Assembly (NCBI RefSeq): GCF_000003815.2
Contig: NC_049982.1
Location: 23,394,169-23,458,168, forward strand
Origin: Branchiostoma floridae
Lineage: Eukaryota; Chordata; Leptocardii; Amphioxiformes; Branchiostomatidae
Direction of reading: 5' to 3'
Length of the DNA: 64,000 nucleotides
Position 1 is the first letter of the stretch, and each line of letters opens with the position of its first letter. This document shows positions 1-10,179 of the stretch, one piece after another. The notes beneath the pieces were generated by a model that ran no database searches, was not told where the DNA came from, and was given only the letters and a program-made list of their open reading frames with translations. A program made the translations under genes and the position numbers.

Positions 1-3000
1 AAGAGAAAGGGATTAACATTTAAAAAACCGACTGGAAGAAGCATGTAAGATAGGCGTGCGTAATTCCAGAAATTGGTAAAATGTTGCGGAAAGTGTTTAC
101 CCCGGTTTTAAAGATCTGTACCACCCCGTTCCTAAATGTCTGTAACACCCCCCCCCCTCCACACACACACACATGCACAGACGGTTTCTAAAAGTCTACA
201 TCAGTATTCCTAGATGTCTGTACCGCCCAGTTTCTAAGGGTCTGCAAAGCCTCCCCTGTCTAAATGTTTGTACCCCCCCCCCATTTCTATTAGTCGATAC
301 CGTTCCCGTCCTGAATTATATGTCGAAAGCAGAGGGCATAAAAAATGGCACAACTTCAATTGAATAATAAAGTATACCATTGCTCGCTGTGTAAGAACTT
401 CTTTGAGATAAGGCAGCATTTTCTCCGGAACAATTGTCACACACAGCAGAGGTTCGTGTTTGTTGACGACATCTCTGTACACAAGGTCGGGATCCATGGC
501 CAGTTCATCTGCAAGATCTTGATGCTTGCTCTTCCTCAGCCCCTCCAGGAACTGTGTGTACCAGTCAGGTCCGCATCGCGTCACGCGGTCTATGAGAGTG
601 ATCAGGGCTCGTATGTTTCCATAGCTACGGTTTTCTGCCTCGATTTTCTCCTGTAAAACACATTGTTAGGGGTCAGACAATGCAGATCATTTCGTCCGTA
701 ATCATCTGCATGCAGACACATGCAGGTACATTGTACAAATCTTAGAATAAATTCGTTGTCGTTACTAGCAACAGTTGTGCCAAATATAAGTATGTCGAAA
801 AATAAATTCAATACTGTGTAAACGCTAGTACCTTGTCCTGCTCTGACAGACAGGGAAGGTGTGGCAGCATCTCCATGGCGACGACCACCTGCAGTTGCGG
901 CGCCAACAGCTGTAGGAGGCGATTCAAACCAGTCATATCCTGGATTGTCTCTCGGTCCTCCATGATAGTCTTGATATGACTATACCCTGTTGGATACACA
1001 ACCTTCAAGGTAATTTTTCGGGCATAAGAATCACTTGAAATATGACGAATAAACATCCGCAATTGGCTTTTGCTTCGAATTCCATTTACTATTAGAAACC
1101 ACACTGCTCACCTGACTTGTCCAGAGAATCTAGAAATGCCTGAAACCATCCCGGCTGTTCACATGTCTGTAGTTTCACCAGCAGTGTCTGCATTGCCTCA
1201 GCTGGTCCCTTGTTTCTCTCGTCAGCAATGACGGCTTTGACAAACGCTAAACCTACAGAACAGCAAAATAGAATTGTTTACAGTTTACACCTTTCACCGT
1301 AGAGGCCAGTGTCCGAATAGAATATCCTCCTCAGTTTTCTATGTCTTTGTCTTCCGGCTATTGAGTGAAAAGCATTTTCAACTTGAGAACTAGTATTAGT
1401 ACATTAGTTTCTGAATGCAGTGCTTGGCATAATTTTTTGTTCATATTTTCAACAAAATGGATTGTATTTGCTTGTATCAATATAGTTCATGCCAGTGTTT
1501 TTTTTTCAAATTGAACTGATAAAGCAATGTTACATAAAGGATCTAGTGAAAAGCTACGCCCTTTATAAGACATGAAGTCACGTTTGATATCGCTCTCCGA
1601 TCATGATTTTTAATTATGCAGATATAAGTATCTCAATGCGTGCATAAATATCCTTATGGAGACTTTATTGTGTTTGAAACTTGATTCTTATTGATAACGC
1701 TTATATTAGCTTCGAAGTTTTGATCGTATGTACTAGATCCCAGCAAAAAATATTTTTTAGTAATAATATATTGTTCATATATAATCCATACAAATAACGT
1801 ACGTATGGGTAACACTTGATGATGTTGTCAGACCCATACAGGTAAAAACACAACTTACTACCGTCAAAGTAAGCCATCAAGTGGATGATGATGTTGCCGG
1901 GGATGACCGTCTCCTTCAGAAGCGGTCCGAACGCCTCCAGGAGGGCCATTCCCAGCTCGTCCCCGGTCGGAATGGGCTCTGACGTGATGTCTGTGTCGAC
2001 TGCTCCTGGCAATACGTCAGCAGTATGTGTTTGAGAGTAAAATTGTCAGTCAAAAGCATGTCAAATCTTTCCTATAAAACAAATAGAACCTTAACCCTAT
2101 CCAGACTGGGCCTTTTGGGCATTCCCTGGCCTGGCCTCTCCCCTTCCTAATTTCAAAACGGCTTACTGTACGATCACCAAATTTGCAGGGGGTGATATGC
2201 TTGTCAAGTTTTATAATTATTAAAATCTTTGTATCATTATGACGTAATATGACGTACTTATGACGTCATTAATTGATTTTTACCTGACGTAATTATGACG
2301 TCATCTGTAGTTTAGCTATCCACCATCTTGGATTGTTAACCTTAAATGTCTTAAGATACATCTTTTTCAACATATAACGCTAAAACCCCATGAAAACGGA
2401 TTGAAGACGTTCACAGTAATGTTTTCAATAAAAAAAATACCAAGTAGTGATGAAATCTGAGTGAAAATAAGCTGGTTATACTTTTCATCATGATATTGTC
2501 GGCCATCTTGAATTTTGACCGATTACGTCATAACATTAGCATATTTATGAATATCTACTTGTAAATGTCACACTAAGATGTGTTAAATATTAACGATATA
2601 TGACAAGAAGTACCCTTTCAGAACCCCCCCTCCCCCAGTCTGAATAGGGTTAAACGAATTCGTGTTTGACATAAGCTGTTTCGAGGTCTACGTGAAGTCG
2701 CTTTTTACCTCGCAATGGTCTGAAGCATTACATGTTTCTAATTGCATAAAATGCAAATGTATTTATTTCTATGCGTGCATAACCTTATAGAACAGGTACT
2801 ATAAACTTAGAATTACCTGTTGGTTCCCTCGTGTCCTCCAGAAGGGCCAGCTTGTTCTCAAGCTTCAGGATTTGTGATTGAAGTGTTTCAGTCCTTTCCT
2901 GCATTGACTTTTTGTCCTTCTCAAGGCTCTCTATGTATTCCTGATTTTCTTTCAGTTTAATTGTCAATTGTTCTTTGGTTTTCAGAAGTTCATCTTTCAT

Positions 3001-6000
3001 CGAGTCTTTCTTTTCTGACATGTCTAACAGGCGCCTGACTTCCACTTTCAGACCGAGGCATTCGTCGGCTTTTTCACTTTCTTGGTTCTTAGCTATTTCC
3101 AGTTTGGCCATCAGTTGACGCTTTTTCTGGGCACTTTGTTGCAGCAGTTTTGCCATGTCGGATTCCCATCCGTTGAACATCTTACCACGAGGAGAAGAAG
3201 CCAAGTTCAGTGCGTCAATGCACTTACTGAGACATGTGCGTGACGTTTTCTTTGGTTTAATGCTGTACTGCAAGCTTTCCAGGGATGTTGATCGAACAAG
3301 ACCTGAATTGACAAAAATACATTTTTCAGCCATGGTGTATTGTGAAGTTCACAGAGAACACAAGAGAAAATTATAGGCTCCTCTTTACAATTTATAATTG
3401 GCAATCCCTCTTACTTTAAAGGCAAGTTTTCTGATTATGTTCAATCAGACTGCGTAATCAAGATCTAGTTGTGCTTAACTTCAAATCTACAAAACAAATG
3501 TCGGTTTAAGCTGTTTAAGCTTTCAGAGAGAATTAAAATCAACCAGTTTGGCACTCAATATCTCCCGTGTTATAATCACATGAAAACTGTAACAGTTGGA
3601 TAAAAATGATTTTTAGATATCCATCATGTACCTTTCCTGAGTCTCTTCCTAATAGCCTGGTAGTCTTCGTGATCCACATGAATTCGCACTGACAGTCGTT
3701 CAACATTTCGTTCGCCAATGACGGAGGCAAACTGTTTTGATACCAGTACTTTCGACAGTTCTACCGACAAACTCCCAGGTTCAGTCCTGGAGTATGTGTG
3801 ATAGAATCTTTCAACATCGCTGATGCGGAAAAACGACAGCAGCAGAGAGCCCACACCGGTCTTCAGTATCACTGCAGAATGCCCGAGAAATGTTTTGAAG
3901 ATTTGACGATATATCTGTGGATCACTTAGGACCAGTTTCCTTTCTACTTCCGCAATCCTTTCTGCTGCCTCGGATCTCACGTCGTGTGAGTTGATGATCA
4001 GCTGTAGTCTTGCTTTCAGCTCTAAAATCAACACAACATCAATCGTTCTAAGTCTGAAATGTTAATCCAAGCCATCGTTAGTGTGTGATAAGGCGTCTTA
4101 TTGTTCATGAAACATAATTCCCTGGTCCTGTGTTAAAACTAGATACCTAAGGAACCTGCCAGACATTTTACGTCATAGTAGTACTATACAAGGTACTCAT
4201 GATATACAAACAACTGCATGAAACATGTTTGGTAACGAATACATTTAAAAAATCAGAGAGAAACCATTAATGATACTAGAAATGCTACAAAACATAGCTC
4301 CGTAGTGAAATGTGCCCCAGATGTACGGATGACAGTTAAGCATCGTTGGAAATATACTCTGTTCAATCTAGTCACTAAATGCATTCAAAAATATTCAATG
4401 GTCTCACCTGGCAATACCCAAGGAATATCTGTGTCAGTTCCTTGACCTGCCATATCCTCTTTCACATTGTCTGAAATGGAAACATGTATATTTTGCCATT
4501 AAGTGAGTAATGATAAACAACTTGGTCATCTAGTGCGTGTGGAATTGTATTTAGAAGTGTATTTAAAGATATCTATATTTAGTTACATGTAGAAGTAGGT
4601 CTTACGCGGCTTTATGCACAGTCTTCGTGGAGGTGAACGTTACTTGATTTAAGTTCACTTACAACCCGCTTATATCTTACTTACCATATTATATTATATC
4701 GAAATGCAACTGTCAAAAAAGCACCTGTTTTCTGGAAATATCTTTTCCACTGCCGGTACTGCTCTTCCAGTATGATGACTCGCACCATTAAGTCTTTGCC
4801 GACAACTGTTCGCATCTCATCCGTGAGTAGATAGTCAGAGAAGTTAATACTGAGCTGCCCAGACTTATAGTCTCTCCAAAACATGTCTAAAGCTGCTACG
4901 CTGTCTGGGACTAGGTGAACGATGGCACAGCCCATCTTAACCTTAAGGATGCGCAGACTGTACTGAGAAAGGTTGTCTAACATGTCCTCTGTCTTTCTTA
5001 CAATCATTTCTCTTGGCAGAAGGCTTTCCGCATCCTTTAACCACTGTATCTGCATCCCTCCGACTTTTCCAAGCAGTTCTATGTGCTTTTCCTTTTCATC
5101 CTTGAGTTTGTCCTCGATCTGCTGCTCGTCGGTAACCCCTGCCGAACACGTGTCTTGGTCTTTGATGCTATCGTCTTCATCTGAGGATCCGGAATCGGTT
5201 GGGAACGGGGAAGGTGCCAGGCAAAGTAGTGTTTGTATTGCTGCAAGAAAGGTAGACACGGTCGATGAATATAACCAATGCCGCTTTCATGAAGACATCA
5301 ACATGTTTCTTAGTGATAAATACAGGACAAAAATCATGTTTGTAAGCAAACATATAAGCATATGTTTGCAATTGATAATCATTTACGCCGCCCCGTATAT
5401 CACAGATAAACAAATTACATATTCAATCAACTATTTACACACGAAAGTTATTCATTTCATCAGTTTTTGTTAATCAAATAGTTGCGTTATGAAAATGATT
5501 CAATTTTAAAAAATAATCGTGTTTGCAACCTGTGGGCTTCGGAATGCCTCTTTCCAATGTAGACAGCCGCTGTAGGACCTCTGTAGCGATGTTTGGCAGT
5601 TCCTCGGTAACGTTGTCTCTCTTCACACGTCGGGCACTCAGCTGTTTCAACGTGGGTGAGTACTTTCCGACTAGTTCACTGAATGCCTTAAAGTTGTCAT
5701 TGTTGGCATCAACCCAAATGGGGAATATTCGTTTGTTGTTTTTCAGACATGTTTCATACTCCAGTTTAGGCCAGTAGGGTTTGTTAAGAAATGATGTACT
5801 AACAACAATGACAGCAAGTTCTAAAGTTTGACTTGATAGCGTTGAAAGTATTCTTTCCCTTATGACGTCACCAGGTTTGATGGACACGTCATCGAAGAAA
5901 ATGTCTTTCTCGGCCAAACCCTTTTGCTGAAGTTTGGTGACAAGTGGACGGACAAATGGTTCTTTGTCTTCTCCTGCATGGATGATGAACACACGTGGTT

Positions 6001-7737
6001 CTAGAAAAGCACAAAGATAAAGATGATCACTTGGCGCTAAACACATAATCAGACTTTCATGTAACGTTACATCGAGAACATTAATACCGGTCAGTGAAAT
6101 GTATTATATGAGGGTTATGAGAATACCTGTTATCATGTAAGCAAGATTCTCTAGTTAAGGTTACTTATTGTTAAACCAAGACCTTAATATACCACGAAGC
6201 AATGGCTCAATTGAGGATTAGTAATCACCCCCTTCAAATTGAAGTAGGAAGATACTCCTCCAAGCAAGGACGTTACATCAAGCAAGGGCGTTATATCTCG
6301 TTGAAGAGATTCATTAGGCACATATTAATACAGTTGATAGAATATTTCTCAATCAGTGACTCTTTGAAAGGCGTATACTAGACACGTACCTCCGTACATC
6401 TTGTTCATGGAGTGACCTAGTCTCGCGAGAGTACTAGACTAGGTCCGAGACTTTGCCAGAGACTTGGTCACTCTGTGAACAACATGTACTGACCAGACAT
6501 TGAAACGTTTTTACGCCTTTGAAAGATTCACTGGTTGGGGGATATTCTAATAACCGAAGTCCATTTTGTATTAGAATGTACACTGTACAGTGACTTAATT
6601 CTACATACACGATTTAAACAGACGAACCATTTGTACATATACCATCCTCTGACAACATTGTACTACAACAACTCATATACACCTGTATAATGAAATGGAA
6701 GAGACATATGCATGGTTTGTTTTAAACTATTTGTTTTGTCCCACTGAGACTGTTCAGGACTGCTACGTTACTTAATGATTTGCTTTACCGTTGCTACATT
6801 TAGCCCATGGGAAAGAACGTGCATGTGCAAATAAAGATGATAAAGTGGGGTTATCCGCATTTGTGCTGAAGCAAAGGTTCACAAGAGCACCTATACGAAA
6901 AAGTACTATATGAGGGATATAAGAATACAAAATAGATTTACATGTACTCCGTGAAAAGTACAAAATAGTGGTTATGATAATATTCGTTTGAAACAAGCAC
7001 TACATGGGGGTCATAGAAATACCTAAAAGTGAAAACTACAATAAAGGTTTATGAGAACACCTGTCACTGAAACTGACTATATGCCGGTTATCAGAATACA
7101 TGTGAAAAGTACTATATGAGGATTGTAAATCTAGATGTATTCAAGAGCAATCCATTTTTCCATCCCTCTTGATTACCACCGTTGACAATATGTCTAAGGC
7201 CTACGTCACATTTCCACACCGGGGCCTGGCCGGGCAGCTTTTGGGAGCGAAAATAATGATATAAAAGACATCAAAATACGCAAAATGTCAAGAAAAGATT
7301 CATGGGCATAATTTGTGTATATTTTTAGATATACAATCTAATTTTTGCTTCTTTAAACATCCCGACCGGGCCCCGGTTTGGAAATGTGACCTAAGCCTAA
7401 CGGGTAACTTTAATCTAATTTGATCAATGATTTCTAAAGATGTACATATGTACTGCATACCTGTGGGCGGCTCATCCTGTAAGACCCGTGCCAGATGCGG
7501 GTAGCTGTTCTTCAAGGCATCCCGAAACACCGAGAATGCATTCGGTCCTCTGGTCGGGAGAACGTCCAGCAAAGCTTTGACTTCATCTTCACGTGATTCA
7601 TGATTTTCTATCTCGTCAAGATCAGCACCGTTCAGGATCCCATGGTCTATAAGATGTCGTCGAATGTTCCTAAACCGTAGATCGCTTGTTATCTCCAGTC
7701 GTTTGGCGAGAAGGAGGGCCTTGTGTCTCTGTTCCAT
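1..7737 (-). CDS. Chimeric CARD-TIR-TRADD-N-coiled coil-CARD-CARD-(MAVS CARD) protein, 3' end outside window
   Basis: Ten coding exons on the minus strand: 7737-7461, 6000-5530, 5240-4725, 4470-4408, 4021-3632, 3302-2817, 2005-1859, 1252-1112, 986-832 and 650-378. All have GT..AG borders, and the phases (1 for the first eight junctions, then 0) agree, giving 2919 nt or 973 codons with no stop. The ATG at 7737 has A at -3 and G at +4. Residues 1-92 form a CARD like that of RAIDD/CRADD (LLDVLPTRGPNAF). Residues 93-249 carry a TIR. About 345-415 and 490-560 are two related TRADD-N-like domains. About 625-730 is a coiled coil. Residues 735-933 are two CARDs close to those of the neighbouring RIG-I-like receptor. 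Residues 934-973 are the first half of a MAVS CARD. The last intron runs off the left edge, so the C-terminus is unseen. The protein is presumably a cytosolic signalling adaptor. Alternatively it is two genes, splitting after 2785. Confidence 0.75.
378..497 (-). other. MAVS-CARD first-exon copy fused to receptor CARD2
   Basis: Forty codons that start at the position of a MAVS methionine and end at the same phase-0 donor as MAVS exon 1 (28144-28254). Thirty-three of the 37 aligned residues are identical, with a three-residue insertion after MDP. It is fused without an intron to receptor CARD2 sequence (QDLADELA|MDPD). The second half of the CARD would need an exon to the left of position 1. 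Confidence 0.85.
498..2005 (-). other. Copied RIG-I-like-receptor tandem CARD module in the chimeric gene
   Basis: Exons 2005-1859, 1252-1112 and 986-832 and the first 153 nt of 650-378 are counterparts of exons 1-4 of the receptor gene at 10180-24617, with the same lengths and phases apart from one extra codon in the third. The second exon matches at 39 of 47 residues and the fourth part at 43 of 51. The receptor's start ATG is TTG here (2010-2012), so the module cannot begin translation at the ancestral site. The following CCAG (2009-2006) is a phase-correct acceptor. Confidence 0.85.
2091..2653. mobile_element. TTAA-flanked inverted-repeat element in the chimera's junction intron
   Basis: The ends are TTAACCCTATCCAGACTGG and the inverse of CAGTCTGAATAGGGTTAA, so a TTAA lies at both edges (2091-2094 and 2650-2653), as for TTAA-inserting transposons. 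No transposase frame is present, so it is non-autonomous. It carries two perfect TGACGTCA sites (2261-2268, 2296-2303). It sits between the coiled-coil exon and the first receptor-derived CARD exon. Confidence 0.7.
2817..3302 (-). other. Coiled-coil exon of the chimeric gene, with possible alternative 3' end
   Basis: The exon encodes 162 residues. The C-terminal two thirds is a Lys/Glu/Leu-rich heptad-like helix (KLEIAKNQESEKADEC, LKTKEQLTIKLKENQEY, QILKLENKLALLEDT), expected to oligomerise. The exon ends ACAG|GTAATT, in phase with the CARD exon at 2005. If the donor is not used, the frame continues ten codons to a stop at about 2785, and an AATAAA lies on this strand at 2767-2762. A short CARD-TIR-TRADD-N isoform by intronic polyadenylation is therefore possible. 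Confidence 0.7.
3632..5240 (-). other. Two TRADD-N-like domains of the chimeric gene (three exons)
   Basis: Exons 5240-4725 and 4021-3632 each end in the same kind of segment: a hydrophobic strand (CAIVHLVPDSVAALDMFW; VGSLLLSFFRISDVERFY), a helix, LSINFSDYLL or LSVELSKVLV, then a final strand with VRVIILEEQYRQW or VRIHVDHEDYQAI. This matches my recollection of TRADD N-terminal-like domains found in invertebrate signalling proteins. The first exon also holds an acidic, Ser-rich linker. A 63-nt exon (4470-4408) between them encodes a linker. The family assignment is from pattern memory and is moderate. Confidence 0.55.
5530..6000 (-). other. TIR domain exon of the chimeric gene
   Basis: A single exon encodes the whole TIR domain, entered and left in phase 1. 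It opens with RVFIIHAGEDKEPFVRPL (strand A and helix A), then has FFDDVSIKPGD, typical of the box-2/BB-loop region in TIR_2-type domains, and VSTSFLNKPYWPKLEYE. The Glu four residues after Trp (about residue 173) sits where NAD-cleaving TIRs have their catalytic glutamate (W-x3-E, as in plant TIRs). Whether it is enzymatic or only a scaffold cannot be decided from sequence alone. Confidence 0.85.
6338..6549. mobile_element. Imperfect inverted-repeat (hairpin) element
   Basis: The left arm from 6338 (TAGAATATTTCTCAATCAGT, CTTTGAAAGGCGTA) is matched in reverse complement by the right arm ending at 6549. The centre includes a second inverted segment around TCTCGCGAGA (6421-6430). No coding capacity. 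It lies in the first coding intron of the chimeric gene. Confidence 0.6.
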
Positions 7738-8258
7738 GATTTGCTGAATATCATTGATATTTTCTCTGCAGCTCGTACGGATTCAGTATTCTACCTGACT
7801 GATGGTGTGACGGGTTCCGTCGTTACTGCTCTCTTGGGTTAAAACTGTGCATTGGCTTCAAATCTCGTACTGTGGACAAAGCAACAGGGCTTTATGTATC
7901 AAATCGTAGCAAGCTTTGCCAACAAATTTAGGATCATTTCCTGAATATTGTACTGTGCACGTGTGTTAACCGTTCCTACATCTGTTTGTCTGCGTATCTT
8001 TACTGTACAGAATATTTGCAAGTGACCATTGAGAGAGCTGTAGCTACACGCTGGTTATTTGCTTAAGGTATCGTTTGTATTTACTTCCGCATTACCTTCG
8101 CTACACCTGATCCAGAATTTTAAAACTTGGAAAACAATTAGTCTATTTTGGGCAATATGTACTTGTGATATGCTAATCAAAGGTCTAACTAGGGTAGGAC
8201 TTGCTTACCTCAGCTTGGCCTTACGTGCCGCGTAGTGGAGAAGTCTGCAGGGATTCGA

Positions 8259-8267
8259 CTATTTATA
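8259..8267 (-). promoter_or_regulatory. TATA box upstream of the chimeric gene
   Basis: On the minus strand the sequence reads TATAAATAG. About 40 bases downstream is a good splice donor, GAG|GTAAGC (exon end 8219), which would make a very short non-coding leader exon spliced to the coding exon starting at 7737. Possible acceptors are TGCAG or TTCAG just above 7737. The position is plausible but unproven. Confidence 0.4.
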
Positions 8268-9049
8268 CCTAGCGTCACCTGAACACAGGTGAACAACGGT
8301 CAACCATCAAAACGAGGCTAACCACAGAACACAAAGGTATATAATGTAACTGGATGAAAGTCCTACTGGTCATGAGTAGACGTGCTTAGACGACAAATGA
8401 CTGTTTTACTGTTTAGGAAAATTACCTAGGTGGCACCGCGAACTCGTTTATGAATGTTATGATATTGGCTACGTAAGCAACAGCTTTTTTCTGCTTCAGG
8501 CGAGTTTAAAGGTCAGAGTTCACATACTACCCTTGCAATCAGTGGGTTTCGGAGATTTATCTAAAATTGAGGTATACTTTTTGGCTCCGTTTGCCATGTA
8601 TGTATTTAACGTTATCTGTATATGTGTATTCGTATACAAATATCTTAGGAATTTCCAAATGAATTGCGAACAAACATGTTTTGTATGTGTGCAGGTGCTG
8701 TGGATACAAAAGCCCCGTGGCGGCTGACCTTGGAATTGCATCAGAACTTTTTTAGTACTAAACATACTATGGAACTGTGGTCTTGATCTTTTGCAGCTTT
8801 TGATAACAGGATTCTTGTAGGTTTGGACAACTTGCTGTGGAGCTGCAGGTTCACGATATGTACACTGTATTAAATTTGTTACTTTGATAACTGTCAGGCC
8901 TTTTCTAATGGCTATTGCAATACACAGTGGACTGGATGCCACGCTTGAAACCATTCTCAATAATTTGCTCGAATGGCACCTCTGCGTATAGCTAGTGAAG
9001 GTGAAAGCGATCAGAAACCAGTATAGTTAAGCTTACTGAAGACCTATTT

Positions 9050-9385
9050 TTCCACTGCATAAAGGTTCAAATAAACAAACGCTTGTCTTGACAGAGAATA
9101 CACTACATTGCCCATACCCCTAGGGGTACCGAACAAGAAGAAGATGACACACAGTATGTACAGTTTTAACAGGTTCATTGTACCGGAAAATTCCCCTAGC
9201 TCTTTTCGAAAAACAGTGAACAGTGGACCACGACATGACTTCCCGTCCCATTTAGGACGGCACCCCTTTTCGGTAGAGCGAATGTCGGGCAATGTCGGGT
9301 GAGCGACACAGACCGGATCGAACCGACGGCTTCTAGTTCCAGAAGCAGTGCCGGTAACCATTGGGTTAAGCACGCTACATTAGTT
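9050..9385 (-). mobile_element. tRNA-derived SINE-like repeat
   Basis: On the minus strand, from about 9385, there is an A-box-like TAACCCAATGGTTACCG and, about 40 bases on, the B box GGTTCGATCC (9324-9315 region), as in a tRNA head. A non-tRNA body follows. No acceptor-stem pairing or cloverleaf survives, so it is a SINE head and not a functional tRNA. The adjacent 9432-9460 resembles 57928-57957 (CAACTTGAGA..GGTCAGA), a repeat shared within the window. Confidence 0.5.
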
Positions 9386-9693
9386 GCATCATTATTCAAA
9401 TTTGTAGATTGTCATTGGCACCGGGTTATTTCAACTTGAGACGGGTCAGAAGACTGACGGAATCATTTTTTTTTGCTACTTAAGCGCGTTACATTGTCGC
9501 TGTGTAGGGATATAGCGTGTAAAACTTTTACTAATACTCTTCGTATTGGGGGGGGGGGGGTACTAGAGTCATTGCTTAAACTCTGTACCAAAAACACGTT
9601 CTCCTATGGCTAAGAAATTATACATCTATCTCCATACATGTCCTACCCAGATAGTACGTTAAGCGTTAGTTGTGGTGCATATCATTAGCGCAT

Positions 9694-9699
9694 TTTATT
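9694..9699 (-). terminator. Possible polyadenylation signal of the receptor gene
   Basis: TTTATT on the plus strand is AATAAA on the minus strand, about 480 bases past the receptor stop codon. No closer canonical signal was seen. Moderate to weak support. Confidence 0.35.
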
Positions 9700-9957
9700 C
9701 ATTCGGTATACAGACGAATATTACATAAATCCAATATACATACTTACGACATAATACATCCAAGCTAATAAGCGTCTCATCAACACATCAGGACGATTGA
9801 CCGATCCCGATACCATACATATGTAACGTTATACCTTAAGTAATATAGGTCCCTCTACAATATATTCTGCTTACGCTGGGAAGTAATTCTAAAAGTTTTC
9901 TCAAAGCAGCAGCAAAGTAGTTGTACAAATACGTCATTGTACATAGCTTTTTACTTC

Positions 9958-9978
9958 ATTATCATTATCATTATTATT

Positions 9979-10011
<33 letters not shown>

Positions 10012-10013
10012 GC
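9958..10013. repeat. ATT/ATC microsatellite
   Basis: A run of ATT units interrupted by ATC, just beyond the receptor stop codon. Confidence 0.9.
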
Positions 10014-10179
10014 ATATTACCTGTGACTTATTACTGTAACCTTCATAGCATCTGAATTCATAGCGATTCTGGAATTCGTATTTAAGCTGGTGAACACTGA
10101 CATCCTCACTCTGCAGACTGGGAACTGGGTGTGGGTATAGTACAGCTATAGTTAAAGTTCCATAAGGGGTACAACAATT

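Larger units (their letters stand above)
7738..10179. other. Intergenic stretch between chimeric gene and receptor 3' end
   Basis: This holds the TATA box and possible leader exon of the chimeric gene (8219-8267), a tRNA-derived SINE-like repeat (9050-9385), a run of G (9547-9558), an ATT/ATC microsatellite (9958-10013) and a possible receptor polyadenylation signal (9694-9699). The 146-codon frame at 8520-8960 (minus) has no recognisable domain and is not taken as a gene. Confidence 0.6.

Noticed and set aside
1-7737. Chimeric gene as a pseudogene
   Set aside because: No stop or frameshift in ten exons and consistent splice sites and phases argue for an intact gene, though expression is unproven.
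8520-8960. 146-codon minus-strand frame; its end resembles the TIR exon end (CCGAAACCCACTGATTGCAA)
   Set aside because: No recognisable domain, no splice context, and the similarity covers only about 20 bases; too weak for a decayed TIR copy.
9298-9380. tRNA gene on the minus strand
   Set aside because: A and B boxes are present but no acceptor stem or cloverleaf; interpreted as a SINE head.
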